Below are positions 1 to 9,263 of a stretch of 64,000 nt of DNA, piece after piece. The notes under the pieces are model-generated. The model saw nothing but the letters and a program-made list of their open reading frames with translations. It ran no database searches and was not told the DNA's origin. This DNA comes from DATFVJ01 sp963851085 (GTDB taxonomy: Bacteria; Actinomycetota; Actinomycetes; Streptosporangiales; Streptosporangiaceae), in NCBI GenBank assembly GCA_963851085.1, contig CAWKNX010000023.1:372001-436000 (forward strand). Direction: 5' to 3'. Position 1 is the first letter of the stretch, and each line of letters opens with the position of its first letter. A program made the position numbers and the translations under genes.

Positions 1-99
1 TATCTGGGCGTGATTCGCGCCGTCGGCCCTGGTCGCGGGCCGGTCGAGAGTGCCGTCCAGAGCTTCCGCACCCGCAACCGCTGGCAGCTCACGCCATGA
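1..99 (+). CDS. 3' end of an unidentified gene upstream of the siderophore synthetases
   Basis: Reading from the first base gives an open frame of 32 codons ending in TGA at 97-99, with a C-terminus ...RTRNRWQLTP. The stop overlaps the ATG at 96 of the next gene (ATGA), the same coupling seen at the following junction, so this is probably the preceding gene of the siderophore operon. Too little protein is present to name the family. The gene starts outside the window. Confidence 0.5.
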   Translation, partial: YLGVIRAVGPGRGPVESAVQSFRTRNRWQLTP

Positions 100-1886
100 C
101 ACACCAGGCCGCCGCCGACCGGGCGGCGCACTCGCGCGGTACCCGTCGGCTACGGCCAGGCCAGGCGGGTCCCGAACACGAACTGTCCGTCCGCGTGCTC
201 GACACCCTGCTGCGCGAGGACTACGCGAATCTGCGCCGCCACATCCAGGGCCCGGCCGGGGGGCAGTGCCTCGTGCCTGGCTGCGGGCCTGGCCTGCGTG
301 TGCCGCTGGAGTCAGGCGGCTTCCTTGCCGACCTTCGGGTGGCGAGGGATGCGGGCCCGCTGTCGCTCGATGACGTGCTTGCCATGCTCGCCGCTGTCTG
401 CGATCCGCGTGACCGCGGCGGTGTGGCGGCATTCACCCGCGAATGCCACGAGGCACTGGCCGCGCTGCGGCTCGCACAGCGGCACCGGCCGCGTGTCCTC
501 GGCCAGCTGGCCGAGCTCAGGCACGACGGTGGCACGGCGGCGACCCGCGGGCCGCGCGGCGTGGTCTGGTACGACGCACTTGCCGCCGGGACCGGGCATC
601 CTGTCTATCCGGCCGCGCAATGCCGGCTCGGCTTCTCCGCGGGCGACTATCTGCACTACGCGCCCGAGTACTACCCGACCTTCGAGCTTGCCTGGGTCGC
701 GCTGCCTGCTGCCGCCGTCCGCCACGCCGGTGGTGAAGCTGCCACCTGGTGGCCCGTGCCTGAGCAGGTCGGGCTGCCCGCGGGCCTCGCCGCCACACAC
801 GAGCTGTTGCCCGTTCATCCGGTGAGCGCCAGAGCCGCGCTGCCGGCCGCGCTCCACGACCGTGGCTTGCTGGCGGAAGCGCACATCGCGCCGTCCTCAT
901 ATCTGCGGGTGATCCCCACGCTTTCCACCAGGACCGTGTCCGTCTGCGACGATCCAGCGAGCCACCTCAAGCTGCCGCTGCCGACGAGCACCCTGGGCCT
1001 GCGCAACCGGCGGGTGATCACACCGGGCAGCCTGGCGGACGGAAGGCTCGTGCAGGGCATTCTCGCGGCCGCGGCACGAATCGATCCGCTCCTTGACCGG
1101 CTGCTCGTCACCGACGAGGGAACGTACGGCCACGCCGGCCACGAGTCACTCGGCTACCTGCTGCGCCGTTACCCGCCTGGGCTCGAAGACAGCGACATCG
1201 TCTCGGTCGGTGCGCTGCTCGCTCCGGTGCCGCGGGCGGGCCACGGACACGCGGCTCCGCTGGTCATCGAGGACCTGTCCAGCCGGTGGTTCGGCGGTGA
1301 TCTCAGCAGCCTGCTCGATGTGTACTTCCGCGCGCTGTTCGACACTCACGTGCGGCTCCTGGCCAGGTACGGCATCGCCCTGGAGGCACACCAGCAGAAC
1401 ACCGCACTCGTCGTCGATGGGTCGGGGATCCGGCTGCTGATCAAGGACTTCGACGGTGCGCTGATTCATCTGCCGAGGCTGAGGAACGCGCTCGGCGCCC
1501 GCGGAGAGATCAGCGCGCCGCCGCCCGCCGCGTTCGCGGACCAGCGCATGCTCACCGGATCCGACGACTCGCTTGCCGATGTCTTCATCACGATCGTGGT
1601 TCACCTGTGTGCGGGCGCCATCGCGTTCGGCCTGGCGGAGCGCGGTGCCGCGGGCCAGGCAGAGCTGCTCGGCCTGATCAGGCGGCGGCTGGAGTCCGCG
1701 GTGGAAAGGCACGCGGGCCCAGGTCCTGCGGCGCTGCTTCGCGCGCGGCTCTTCGACGCGCGGCGGCTGCCGGGCAAGTCGATGGTGATCGCAGGAACCC
1801 TTGTCGCCAAGGACCGTCTCGGGGCCGGCGACGTCAACAAGTTCTACGGCACCAGTTGCCCCAACTACCTTCGGAGCGGGCGATGA
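96..1886 (+). CDS. IucA/IucC family NRPS-independent siderophore synthetase (first copy)
   Basis: A 596-residue protein of the size usual for IucA/IucC synthetases, which use ATP to condense citrate or a related carboxylate with an amine or hydroxylamine during siderophore assembly in the cytoplasm. Visible family signatures are the central nucleotide-binding segment around HLKLPLPTSTLG (near residue 290), the LLPVHPVSA loop (near 235), and the C-terminal EAHQQNTAL and IKDFDG motifs that line the active site. The ATG at 96 overlaps the stop of an upstream gene, and the stop at 1884-1886 overlaps the ATG of the next synthetase, so the genes are translationally coupled. The HPVS loop differs from the HPWQ of its neighbour, so the two enzymes probably handle different substrates. 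The exact substrate cannot be read from sequence. Confidence 0.9.
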   Translation: MTHQAAADRAAHSRGTRRLRPGQAGPEHELSVRVLDTLLREDYANLRRHIQGPAGGQCLVPGCGPGLRVPLESGGFLADLRVARDAGPLSLDDVLAMLAAVCDPRDRGGVAAFTRECHEALAALRLAQRHRPRVLGQLAELRHDGGTAATRGPRGVVWYDALAAGTGHPVYPAAQCRLGFSAGDYLHYAPEYYPTFELAWVALPAAAVRHAGGEAATWWPVPEQVGLPAGLAATHELLPVHPVSARAALPAALHDRGLLAEAHIAPSSYLRVIPTLSTRTVSVCDDPASHLKLPLPTSTLGLRNRRVITPGSLADGRLVQGILAAAARIDPLLDRLLVTDEGTYGHAGHESLGYLLRRYPPGLEDSDIVSVGALLAPVPRAGHGHAAPLVIEDLSSRWFGGDLSSLLDVYFRALFDTHVRLLARYGIALEAHQQNTALVVDGSGIRLLIKDFDGALIHLPRLRNALGARGEISAPPPAAFADQRMLTGSDDSLADVFITIVVHLCAGAIAFGLAERGAAGQAELLGLIRRRLESAVERHAGPGPAALLRARLFDARRLPGKSMVIAGTLVAKDRLGAGDVNKFYGTSCPNYLRSGR

Positions 1887-3625
1887 TACCCATACATGGC
1901 GGCGTTGCCGGCGATGGTCTCCTCACCGTGCCCGCGACGAGGCCGGCTGACGCGGATGCGCTCACCAGCGAGGCGCTGGTGAACTGCCTGGTCCGCGAGG
2001 TGTCAATGCCCGAGCGGCAGGTCTGGCCGCACGGCCCCTACCTGCTCGTCAGGCTGGCCAGGGTCGGGCGGCTACTGCGGGTACGGCAACGTCGCCAGTC
2101 CGCCGGGGTCAGCCCGCGCCTGACCGGCGACGTGGCCGAGCTTCGTGACGGATCGTGGCAGCCGATCGGCTGGGACGGCCTGGCTGGGCTCATCGCCGAG
2201 GAACTGTCCCTGTGCACGGGCAACAAGAACGACGAGTTCGCGGCGCAGGTAGTGGCGAGTCACGCGGCGATCGCCGCCGTGACAGAAACTCCGAGCGGGG
2301 AGGACCTGCCGATCGGGCCAGGTGGGGAGCTGCGGACGGGCGAAGGTGATCTTCTCATCCGGCGCTACCTCGCCAGTGAGCAGGCACTGGTCGCGGGACA
2401 CCGATTCCACCCGGCTCCGAAGGCGCGCCAGGGCCGGCCACAGGAGTGGCTGCGCTACGCGCCGGAGGCCCGTGCGGGTTTCCCGCTGCGCCTTCTCGCG
2501 GTCCGTGCCGACGTGGTGACCCAGGAGGGTGAGGTGACCGCACTTGACCGCCTCGGCCCAGCCGTGCCAGACGGCTTCTGCCTGCTGCCAGCTCACCCGT
2601 GGCAGCTCAGCATGCTGGAAGACCGGCCCCAGTTCAGGTCCGCGATGGCTAGCGGCCTGGTTCGTGACCTCGGCCCCGGGCCGCATCATGTCGTGCCCAC
2701 GTCGTCGGTGCGCACCGTATACGACCCGGTCACCGACCTGTTCTGCAAGTTCAGCCTTGACGTCCGCATCACCAACTGTGTGCGCAAGAGCGCCTGGTAC
2801 GAGCTGACTGGAGCGGCCACGCTGACCAGGTTGCTCGGGCCCGTATTCGCCGAGATCGCCGCCCATTTCCCTGGCACCGTCCTGCTCGGCGAGCCTGGTT
2901 ACCGTACCGCGTCGCTGGCCGACCGGCGTTGCTTCGAGGGCCTTGCCGTGATCGTGCGAGACGGTTTGCGTGCCCACCTGCGGCCCGGTGTGACGCCCTT
3001 GCTCGCCGCGGCGCTGACCGAACCGCACGCGACGCTTTTCGACGGCCGCGATCCCGGCTGGCTGATGACCTGGTGGGAGGCGTACCTGCACCAGGTCGCG
3101 CCGCCGGCGCTGCATGCCTACCTGGCCCATGGAGTGGTGCTCGAGCCTCATCTTCAGAACGTGCTGATCGGGATCGACGATGCCGGCCAGCCGGTGCAGG
3201 TGATCTTTCGTGACCTGGAAGGCGTCAAGCTGCTTGCCGAGCACCACGGGGCGGCCCTGGCCGGGCTTCCTGCGCGCGTCGCCGAATCCCTTGCCTACGA
3301 CAGTGAGCGGGGCTGGAACCGTATCGTCTACTGCCTTGTGGTCAACCATCTGGCCGAGCTCGCGGCCACCATCGCCGACAGGCATGTCGGGCTGGAAGCC
3401 GACCTGTGGCGGTGTGCCCGCTCGGTCCTCGACCGATACGCGCGGGGCTATGGCTGCCCGGCACCGTTGCGTGCGCTGCTAGCGGGCGTGCCGCTGCCAG
3501 CCAAGGCGAACCTGCGGACTCGCTGGGCCCGCGCCGCCGACCGCTACGCGACGTATGTGCACGTGCCCAATCCGCTCGGTGCCGTCGAGCAGGCACCGAC
3601 GTTCACGGCGCCATGCGCGAGCTGA
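1883..3625 (+). CDS. IucA/IucC family NRPS-independent siderophore synthetase (second copy)
   Basis: A 580-residue synthetase starting at the ATG that overlaps the previous stop (ATGA, 1883-1886); the open frame extends further upstream but only inside the previous gene. It carries the classical motifs: LLPAHPWQLS near residue 230, KFSLDVRITNCVRKS near 290, EPHLQN near 420 and FRDLEG near 440. A pair of IucA/IucC enzymes followed by a PLP decarboxylase resembles the staphyloferrin B (sbn) logic, in which the decarboxylase supplies a diamine and two synthetases make successive amide bonds. That comparison is inferred from gene content only. No transporter, citrate synthase or Fur-type box is visible inside the window. 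Confidence 0.9.
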   Translation: MIPIHGGVAGDGLLTVPATRPADADALTSEALVNCLVREVSMPERQVWPHGPYLLVRLARVGRLLRVRQRRQSAGVSPRLTGDVAELRDGSWQPIGWDGLAGLIAEELSLCTGNKNDEFAAQVVASHAAIAAVTETPSGEDLPIGPGGELRTGEGDLLIRRYLASEQALVAGHRFHPAPKARQGRPQEWLRYAPEARAGFPLRLLAVRADVVTQEGEVTALDRLGPAVPDGFCLLPAHPWQLSMLEDRPQFRSAMASGLVRDLGPGPHHVVPTSSVRTVYDPVTDLFCKFSLDVRITNCVRKSAWYELTGAATLTRLLGPVFAEIAAHFPGTVLLGEPGYRTASLADRRCFEGLAVIVRDGLRAHLRPGVTPLLAAALTEPHATLFDGRDPGWLMTWWEAYLHQVAPPALHAYLAHGVVLEPHLQNVLIGIDDAGQPVQVIFRDLEGVKLLAEHHGAALAGLPARVAESLAYDSERGWNRIVYCLVVNHLAELAATIADRHVGLEADLWRCARSVLDRYARGYGCPAPLRALLAGVPLPAKANLRTRWARAADRYATYVHVPNPLGAVEQAPTFTAPCAS

Positions 3626-3628
3626 ACG

Positions 3629-3700
3629 CGCCGGCGCCATGTCGGCCTGAGGCGCCATGCCCGCCTGAGGCGCCGGCCTGAGGCGCCATGCCCGCCTGAC
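3629..3700 (+). repeat. Short tandem repeat between siderophore synthetase and decarboxylase
   Basis: About four imperfect copies of an 18-bp unit close to GGCGCCATGCCCGCCTGA fill the gap between the two genes. Each unit carries its own TGA, so the block is not coding in that frame. Similar small minisatellites occur throughout the window. Confidence 0.7.
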
Positions 3701-3712
3701 GTTCCGCCCGGG

Positions 3713-5131
3713 GTGAGTGACCTCGGCCGGCAGCTCGGCCGCGAGGGCGAGCTGCCGGCCTACGTATACGACCTGGATCAACTCGCCGGTCACGCCACGG
3801 GGATCGCGGCAGCGCTGCCATCAGGGGTCGAGCTCTATTACGCGGTCAAGGCGAACCCCGATCCGCAGCTGCTGCGCGTGGTGGCAGCTCACGCGGACGG
3901 ACTGGAGGTCTCGTCCGGCGGCGAACTCGCGCACGTGGCTAAGTACGTTCCAGGTCGTGCGGTGGCGTTCGGCGGCCCGGGCAAGACGGCTCCCGAGCTT
4001 GCTGCCGCGGTCAGAGCCGGTGCGAAGGTGCACGTAGAAAGCCCGCATGAACTCCGGCTTCTCGCGGGGGTCGCAGACGCCGCGGAACGTGACGTGGATG
4101 TGCTGCTTCGGGTCAACCTGCCGGATCCGGCGCCAGCCGGGCGGGCAGCTGACGCCGGCGTGCCGGTGGGCGGCGTACCGACCGGCGGCGCGCCGATGGG
4201 CGGCGTACCGACCGGCGGCGTGCCGGTGGGCGGCGTGCCGCTGCCCGCGGGGATGCTCGTGATGGGGGGGCGCCCAACGCCGTTCGGCATGGAGCCGGGT
4301 GCCCTCGACTACTGTGGCTTGCTGCTGCCCGGGCTGCGGCGACTGCGGCTGCGCGGCTTGCACGCCCATCTGGCCAGCGGGCTTGACGCGGCCCCCCTCC
4401 TCCGCATCGCGGCCAACGTGATCACATTCGCACGCGATTGGGGTGCGCAGCGCGGGATACCGATTGCTGAGATCAACGTCGGTGGCGGCATGCGCGTCGA
4501 CTATCGGCGGCCGTGTGACCATTTTGACTGGCTGGCGTACGGGCGAGGGCTCGGCAGGCTCGCGCGGCCGGGGGAGACGATACGCGTCGAGCCGGGTCGC
4601 GCGGTGACGGCGTACTGCGGTTGGTACGCCACCAGGGTGATGGACGTGAAACGCAGCCACGGCGAGGTGTTCGCCGTGGTCGCGGGTGGCACTCATCACC
4701 TGCGGACACCAGCGGCGAAGGGACATGACCAGCCGTTCATGGTCCTTCCGGTGGGGCGATGGCCGCACGGCTGGCAGCGCGAGCGAGCCGCTGACGAGCC
4801 GGTGACTCTCGTCGGTCAGCTCTGCACGCCCAAAGATGTCCTCGCCCGCAACGTATGGGTAAGGTGCCTGCGCACAGGCGACATCGTCCTCTTCGCCCTG
4901 GCCGGCGCCTATGCCTGGAACATCTCCCACCACGAGTTCCTGATGCACCCGGAGCCGCCCGCGCACTACGTGCGCGGCGCACCTGGGCAGGCGCATCACG
5001 TGCGCGGCGCACCTGGGCAGGCGCATCACGTGCGTGGCGCACCTGGGGAGGCGCATCACGTGCGTGGCGCACCTGGGGAGGCGCATCACGTGCGTGGCGC
5101 ACCTGGGGAGGCGCACCCTGCACAGGCCTGA
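3713..5131 (+). CDS. PLP-dependent alanine-racemase-fold decarboxylase of the siderophore operon, with repeat-derived insert and tail
   Basis: A fold-type III decarboxylase related to diaminopimelate/ornithine decarboxylase and to SbnH. The PLP lysine is K46 in YYAVKANPDP. The phosphate-binding glycine loop is INVGGGM, EPGRAV follows it, and the C-terminal partner loop is GQLCTPKDVL. In siderophore loci such enzymes decarboxylate an amino acid to give the diamine building block. Start is GTG at 3713. Two low-complexity additions are unusual: a five-residue repeat (VPxGG, about five copies, roughly residues 148-178) inserted in the barrel, and a tail after the family's usual end made of five copies of a ten-residue unit (AHHVRGAPGE type). 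Both come from DNA tandem repeats of 15 and 30 bp. Whether the insert is tolerated is unknown. Confidence 0.85.
   Translation: MSDLGRQLGREGELPAYVYDLDQLAGHATGIAAALPSGVELYYAVKANPDPQLLRVVAAHADGLEVSSGGELAHVAKYVPGRAVAFGGPGKTAPELAAAVRAGAKVHVESPHELRLLAGVADAAERDVDVLLRVNLPDPAPAGRAADAGVPVGGVPTGGAPMGGVPTGGVPVGGVPLPAGMLVMGGRPTPFGMEPGALDYCGLLLPGLRRLRLRGLHAHLASGLDAAPLLRIAANVITFARDWGAQRGIPIAEINVGGGMRVDYRRPCDHFDWLAYGRGLGRLARPGETIRVEPGRAVTAYCGWYATRVMDVKRSHGEVFAVVAGGTHHLRTPAAKGHDQPFMVLPVGRWPHGWQRERAADEPVTLVGQLCTPKDVLARNVWVRCLRTGDIVLFALAGAYAWNISHHEFLMHPEPPAHYVRGAPGQAHHVRGAPGQAHHVRGAPGEAHHVRGAPGEAHHVRGAPGEAHPAQA
4963..5112 (+). repeat. 30-bp tandem repeat, five copies, at the 3' end of the decarboxylase gene
   Basis: Five nearly identical 30-bp units encode AHHVRGAPG(Q/E). 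They differ mainly at one codon (CAG versus GAG) and at one silent site, which indicates recent expansion. Confidence 0.9.
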
Positions 5132-5205
5132 TGGCCCGGGTCGGCGAGTGGGGTGGGGCGCGCCCGCGTGTCAGCCGCTCGTGCGCCCGGGTGGATGATG
5201 CTCTC

Positions 5206-5661
5206 ATGAGCGGATCGCAGCGGCTGCCGGTGCGCTGGCGACCCAGGCGGGGCCGGATCGTGCCGCACACCCTCGCCGTGGTCAGCTTCGCCGCCGTCCT
5301 CGTGGTCGCGCTGGTCGTGCCCACCTTCCAGGCGGCGGACCAGGTGGCGCTGGTCATCCTTGCTGGTGCCGTCGCGACGGCGCTGTACTTCTTCGGGCGG
5401 TGCGAGCTGCGGGCCGCGGCGGCTGGGCTCACGGTGGTGAACGTGCTGCGTACCACCCAGCTTGACTGGGCGGAGGTGCTCGACGCGCGGATGGAACCCG
5501 GTGAGCCGTGGCCGACTCTGGACCTGGCGGACGGCACCACGATCGCCGCGATGGGAATCCAGTCCACGGACGGCGAGTGCGCGCAGCAGGCGGTGACACA
5601 ATTGCGTGCCCTGATCGCCCAGCGCGGCGAAGCGCCCGAGCCGCAGCGGCGGCAGCCCTGA
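5206..5661 (+). CDS. Small membrane protein with bacterial PH-like domain
   Basis: A 151-residue protein. The ATG at 5206 is chosen because the upstream frame is only an extension across the decarboxylase tail. Two hydrophobic segments (about residues 22-42 and 46-64) are followed by a cytoplasmic stretch containing RCELRAAAAGLTVVN and TTQLDWAEVLDAR, the pattern of actinobacterial PH-domain proteins (bPH_6 type). Function is unknown. Family members are abundant single-copy membrane proteins in actinomycetes. It does not obviously belong to the siderophore operon. Confidence 0.7.
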   Translation: MSGSQRLPVRWRPRRGRIVPHTLAVVSFAAVLVVALVVPTFQAADQVALVILAGAVATALYFFGRCELRAAAAGLTVVNVLRTTQLDWAEVLDARMEPGEPWPTLDLADGTTIAAMGIQSTDGECAQQAVTQLRALIAQRGEAPEPQRRQP

Positions 5662-5689
5662 TCACTGACGCGTAGCTGGCCGCGACACC

Positions 5690-6170
5690 ACGGCACGGCA
5701 CCGGCGTTACGCGGCACGATACGGGTTTGCGCAGCACGGGCGTTGCGCGGCACGGCACGGGTGTTGCGCGGCACGGCACGGGTGTTGCGCGGCACGGCAC
5801 GGGTGTTGCGCGGCACGATATGGCGCGGCACGATATGGCGCGGCACGATATGGCGCGGCACAGGCACGCTGCGGGCATCGGCATGGCACGGACATGGCCG
5901 GCCCGGACAGGGCGTGGCGTAGGCATCGCGCGGCACGGAATTGCGCCGCGTAGGCACGGCCCGGCCAGGGGCACGTGGCGCGGCGCGGCATGGCTGTTGA
6001 GCGGCACGGATATGGCCGGCCCGGACAGGGCGTGGCGTAGGCATCGCGCGGCACGGAACTGCGCCGCGTAGGCACGGCCCGGCCAGGGGCACGTGGCGCG
6101 GCGCGGCATGGCTGTTGAGCGGCACGGACATGGCCGGCCCGGACAGGGCACGGTGCGGCATGGCACGGTG
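5690..6170. repeat. Nested tandem-repeat block (19-bp units plus two 118-bp copies)
   Basis: The interval between 5662 and 6377 carries no convincing gene. From about 5700 to 5860 there are repeats of GCGGCACGGGTGTTGC-like and GCGGCACGATATG-like units. From about 5887 to 6135 a 118-bp unit occurs twice plus a partial third copy: ATGGCC begins at 5894, 6012 and 6130, exactly 118 bp apart. GGCACGG is the common core. Open frames over this block are repeat artefacts. Confidence 0.85.
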
Positions 6171-6377
6171 CGGGTGCTGCTTATCGGCTTGCGGTGAGCC
6201 CCACCGCTCGGTACCCGCCGCTCGGCCGCGCTCCTGCAGCGGTCGGTTCGCCAGAATCCGAGGCCAGCCACTTCAGGATGTCTGATTACGAAGAGTAGTA
6301 TAAAGATTACGGCAAGTCGCTACCGGCGCATGCCGGTGCAGGGGGGCTCCTCGCCGGAGTGTGCCTTGGGGGGCCCG

Positions 6378-6752
6378 ATGGCTACGGTTCTACTGGCCGA
6401 GGATGACCCGGACATCCGCTACCTCGTCACATTCAAGCTGCGGCAGTCAGGGCACGACATCCGTGAGTTCGCCGACGGGCTGTCGGCGCTCGCGTCGGCG
6501 CGGCGCGACATACCGGACCTGGCCGTGCTCGACGTGATGATGCCCGGCATGTCCGGCCTCGACGTCTGCCGCGAGCTGAGAGGCGACCCGGCTACCGCGG
6601 ACATCCCGATCGTCATCCTGACCGCCCGCGCGCAAGAGTCCGACGTCGAAGCCGGTTTGGCGGCCGGCGCTGACGAATACATCGTGAAGCCATTCAGCCC
6701 GCGGGAACTGATGAGCCGTATTGAGGCCATGCTCGCCCGGATCCAGGCATGA
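6378..6752 (+). CDS. Single-domain CheY-like response regulator
   Basis: A 124-residue receiver domain with no output domain. The acidic pocket is E8-D9-D10, the phosphoacceptor is D52 in AVLDVMMPG, the switch threonine is T82 and the conserved lysine is K104 in VKPFSP. The ATG at 6378 puts the first beta strand at the N-terminus. An upstream ATG at 6330 would add 16 unrelated residues. It lies 85 bp upstream of a histidine kinase on the same strand, which is presumably its partner. Without an output domain it probably acts through protein-protein contact or a phosphorelay. Confidence 0.9.
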   Translation: MATVLLAEDDPDIRYLVTFKLRQSGHDIREFADGLSALASARRDIPDLAVLDVMMPGMSGLDVCRELRGDPATADIPIVILTARAQESDVEAGLAAGADEYIVKPFSPRELMSRIEAMLARIQA

Positions 6753-6837
6753 GCGCCGGGAACCGGAGTGCCGCGAACCTGAGCGCGGCGACCATGAGCG
6801 CGGTGGCCTGGAACGCCGCGACCCGGATGTTGCCGCG

Positions 6838-8907
6838 ATGAGGGCGCCACAATCGATCGGACGCCGGCTTCGTGACAGCTTTGTCGCCCTTTGCGTCCTG
6901 CTTTCGGGTGCCGCCGCCGCTGTTCTCATCGGTGCGGTGCACCAGTACGAGACGGTCGATAATCTCACCATACGGACACAGCCATTGCTGGTCGCAAGCT
7001 CCCAACTTCGGGGGGACCTCGCAACCTCGGTCGCGGCGCTGTCCGGCTACCTGCTGACCCGCGATCCCAGCTTCCGTGAAAACTACTTCGAGGCCAGCAT
7101 CGAATTCTCGAAGTCCATGGCGGCCGTGCGCCGACTCTCAACCCCCGCCCTCCTCAGATACGTCGCCGAGCAGGTGACGGCAGCGGCGGCCTGGTACGCG
7201 TCCGCCAACGATGCCCTCACCCGGCCGATGGCAGTCGCCGAGGCGGCGAAGCTGATGCAGCGTTCCGCAAAAACGGTGGATAACTTCTTGGACGCTAACT
7301 CCGCGATGGAAACGCAATTGTTCAAGCAGAGCAGGCAGCTGATCAGCACCGGTCGGCGGTCGCTCGCGGTCGGCCTGGTCGTGAGCGGCGCGGCGCTCAT
7401 CATCGCGATCGCGATCGTGCTGCTTGCCTCGCTTTCCACCATGCGCAGCATCACCAGGCCACTGCTTGCCCTGACAGGCACGTTGCGGCGGCTCGCCTCC
7501 GGTGACCACACGGCCCGCGCCGAGGTAACCGGAGCCGCCGAGGTACGCGAGGCCGCACGGTCGGTCAACGCCCTGGCCGACGAGAGCGACCGGCTGCGCG
7601 CCGAGGAAGCCGAACACACTCGGCTGCGCGTTGTGGCTAGGGACGCCGGGATCCGCATCCGTGAGCATTTCAGTGCCGGGGACGTCATCCGCGAGGCGTG
7701 CACCACGATCGAGCAGAACCTGGACTGTGACCTGGCGTTCATGCATCTGGTCAGCGACGGGCACCTGGGCAGGCCCGAGGGCCACGAGCAGGATCTGCCG
7801 TTGCCGGCCGGCTTCCTCGCCGATCTTCCCGCAGATGGGTTCGAATGGGCAAACGAGCTGCTCAGGAACCAAACCAGCTTCGTAATCCAGGACCTGCGCG
7901 GCGAGGAAGGTGAGCGGCTCGTCCCTCCTTTGGTCCGTGAGCCGCTGCTCCGCCTCGGCGTGGTATCGCATCTGATCACGCCATTCGGCCTGGACACCAA
8001 GCTTGTCGGGCTCATCTCCGCCGAGCGTCTCACGCCCGGCCGCCCCTGGACCGCGGCCGAGATCGACGCGTTCGAGTCGATCGCCGGCGACATCAGGCGC
8101 GGGCTCCATCACGCCCGCCAACACGAGGCGGAGAACCGCCTCGTAGCTGAGCTCACGGCCCTTGACCGCGCGAAGTCCGACTTTCTCGCGACCGTCTCGC
8201 ACGAGCTCCGCACCCCACTCACGAGCATCTCAGGCTATGTGGAGCTGCTGAGGGACAGGGACGCGGGGCCGGTCAACGCCGACCAGGATCGGATGCTCGA
8301 GACGATCGGCAGGAACGCGGCGCGGCTGCGGATCCTGATCGAGCACGTGCTCACGCTCTCCAAGATTGAACTTAGCGCGGTCAACGCGGCGACGCGGCAG
8401 GTGAACCTGGCTGGGATCATCTCCGCGGCGGTCGCCGCCATTCAGCCCGCCGCCGATACCGGCGGGCTGACCATCACGTCCCAGTGCCCGGAGGAGGACC
8501 TCATCGTGCCTGGTGATGCCAGCCTGCTCGACAGCATCCTGATGAACCTGCTCTCGAACGCGGTCAAGTTCACCCCGCCGGGCGGCAAGGTGACGCTGAC
8601 GGCCACCGGTGAGGAGAACTCAGCGGTCATCACAGTCAGCGACACCGGCATAGGCATCCCTGACAAGGACCAGAATGAGCTCTTCACTCGGTTTTTCCGC
8701 GGCTCGAACGCCATCGAGCGCCTGGTCCCAGGAACTGGCCTCGGGCTTTCCGTGGTCCGGACGATCACCGAGAGCCACGGCGGCGAGATAGACGTTCAGT
8801 CGCAGGAAGACGTCGGCACGACCATTACGGTCCGGCTCCCGTTGTACCACCGGCGGCGCGGGAGTACCGCACCTGCCTCAGCGGGTCCAGCGGCTTCCGT
8901 GCAGTGA
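6838..8907 (+). CDS. Membrane sensor histidine kinase (HAMP-GAF-HisKA-HATPase)
   Basis: The chosen ATG at 6838 gives 689 residues; the frame is open upstream through a repeat-like spacer. Order: TM1 (about 14-36), an extracytoplasmic four-helix-like region (37-180), TM2 (about 182-206), HAMP, a short coiled coil, a GAF domain (about 280-425), and HisKA with phosphoacceptor H455 in ATVSHELRTPL. A HATPase domain follows, with N box LLSNAVKFTPPGG, G1 DTGIGIP and G2 GTGLGLSVV. The C-terminus is a short low-complexity tail. Downstream of a single-domain regulator it forms a two-component pair. The ligand is unknown; the periplasmic part resembles CHASE3-type helical sensors. Confidence 0.9.
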   Translation: MRAPQSIGRRLRDSFVALCVLLSGAAAAVLIGAVHQYETVDNLTIRTQPLLVASSQLRGDLATSVAALSGYLLTRDPSFRENYFEASIEFSKSMAAVRRLSTPALLRYVAEQVTAAAAWYASANDALTRPMAVAEAAKLMQRSAKTVDNFLDANSAMETQLFKQSRQLISTGRRSLAVGLVVSGAALIIAIAIVLLASLSTMRSITRPLLALTGTLRRLASGDHTARAEVTGAAEVREAARSVNALADESDRLRAEEAEHTRLRVVARDAGIRIREHFSAGDVIREACTTIEQNLDCDLAFMHLVSDGHLGRPEGHEQDLPLPAGFLADLPADGFEWANELLRNQTSFVIQDLRGEEGERLVPPLVREPLLRLGVVSHLITPFGLDTKLVGLISAERLTPGRPWTAAEIDAFESIAGDIRRGLHHARQHEAENRLVAELTALDRAKSDFLATVSHELRTPLTSISGYVELLRDRDAGPVNADQDRMLETIGRNAARLRILIEHVLTLSKIELSAVNAATRQVNLAGIISAAVAAIQPAADTGGLTITSQCPEEDLIVPGDASLLDSILMNLLSNAVKFTPPGGKVTLTATGEENSAVITVSDTGIGIPDKDQNELFTRFFRGSNAIERLVPGTGLGLSVVRTITESHGGEIDVQSQEDVGTTITVRLPLYHRRRGSTAPASAGPAASVQ

Positions 8908-9001
8908 TCACAGGCGACCGTGCGTGACGCCCCTGCGGCCCACCTGCTCAGGCTCAGCAAGCCGTAATGAACTACCACCATGACCGAAAGTGGCATCATT
9001 C

Positions 9002-9095
9002 GCTGGCGTGCTGGCGTGCTGGCGTGCTGGCGTGCTGGCGTGCTGGCGTGCTGGCGTGCTGGCGTGCTGGCGTGCTGGCGTGCTGGCGTGCTGGC
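9002..9095. repeat. 8-bp minisatellite, about 12 copies
   Basis: An uninterrupted run of the octamer GCTGGCGT. The unit length is not a multiple of three, so all three frames stay open and produce spurious frames such as (LACWRAGV)n. It sits in the otherwise empty 355-bp interval between the histidine kinase and the end of the HNH gene. Confidence 0.95.
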
Positions 9096-9263
9096 CGCCA
9101 AACCCGCAACGCACTTGCCGCAACCAGTGCTCCCCGACACCAGCATCCCCGCGCGACACAGGAGCTTTCCGGCACCGCCAGACGTGCCGGCTCGCGGGAA
9201 TGCGGTTTGTCTGCTCTGCGTGATTGTCTCGGTGGGGTGTCTCTGTGCGCGTCGCGCGGCGTG

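Noticed and set aside
9002..9095. 8-bp and other direct repeats considered as a CRISPR array
   Set aside because: The units are contiguous with no unique spacers, and no cas genes are present anywhere in the window.
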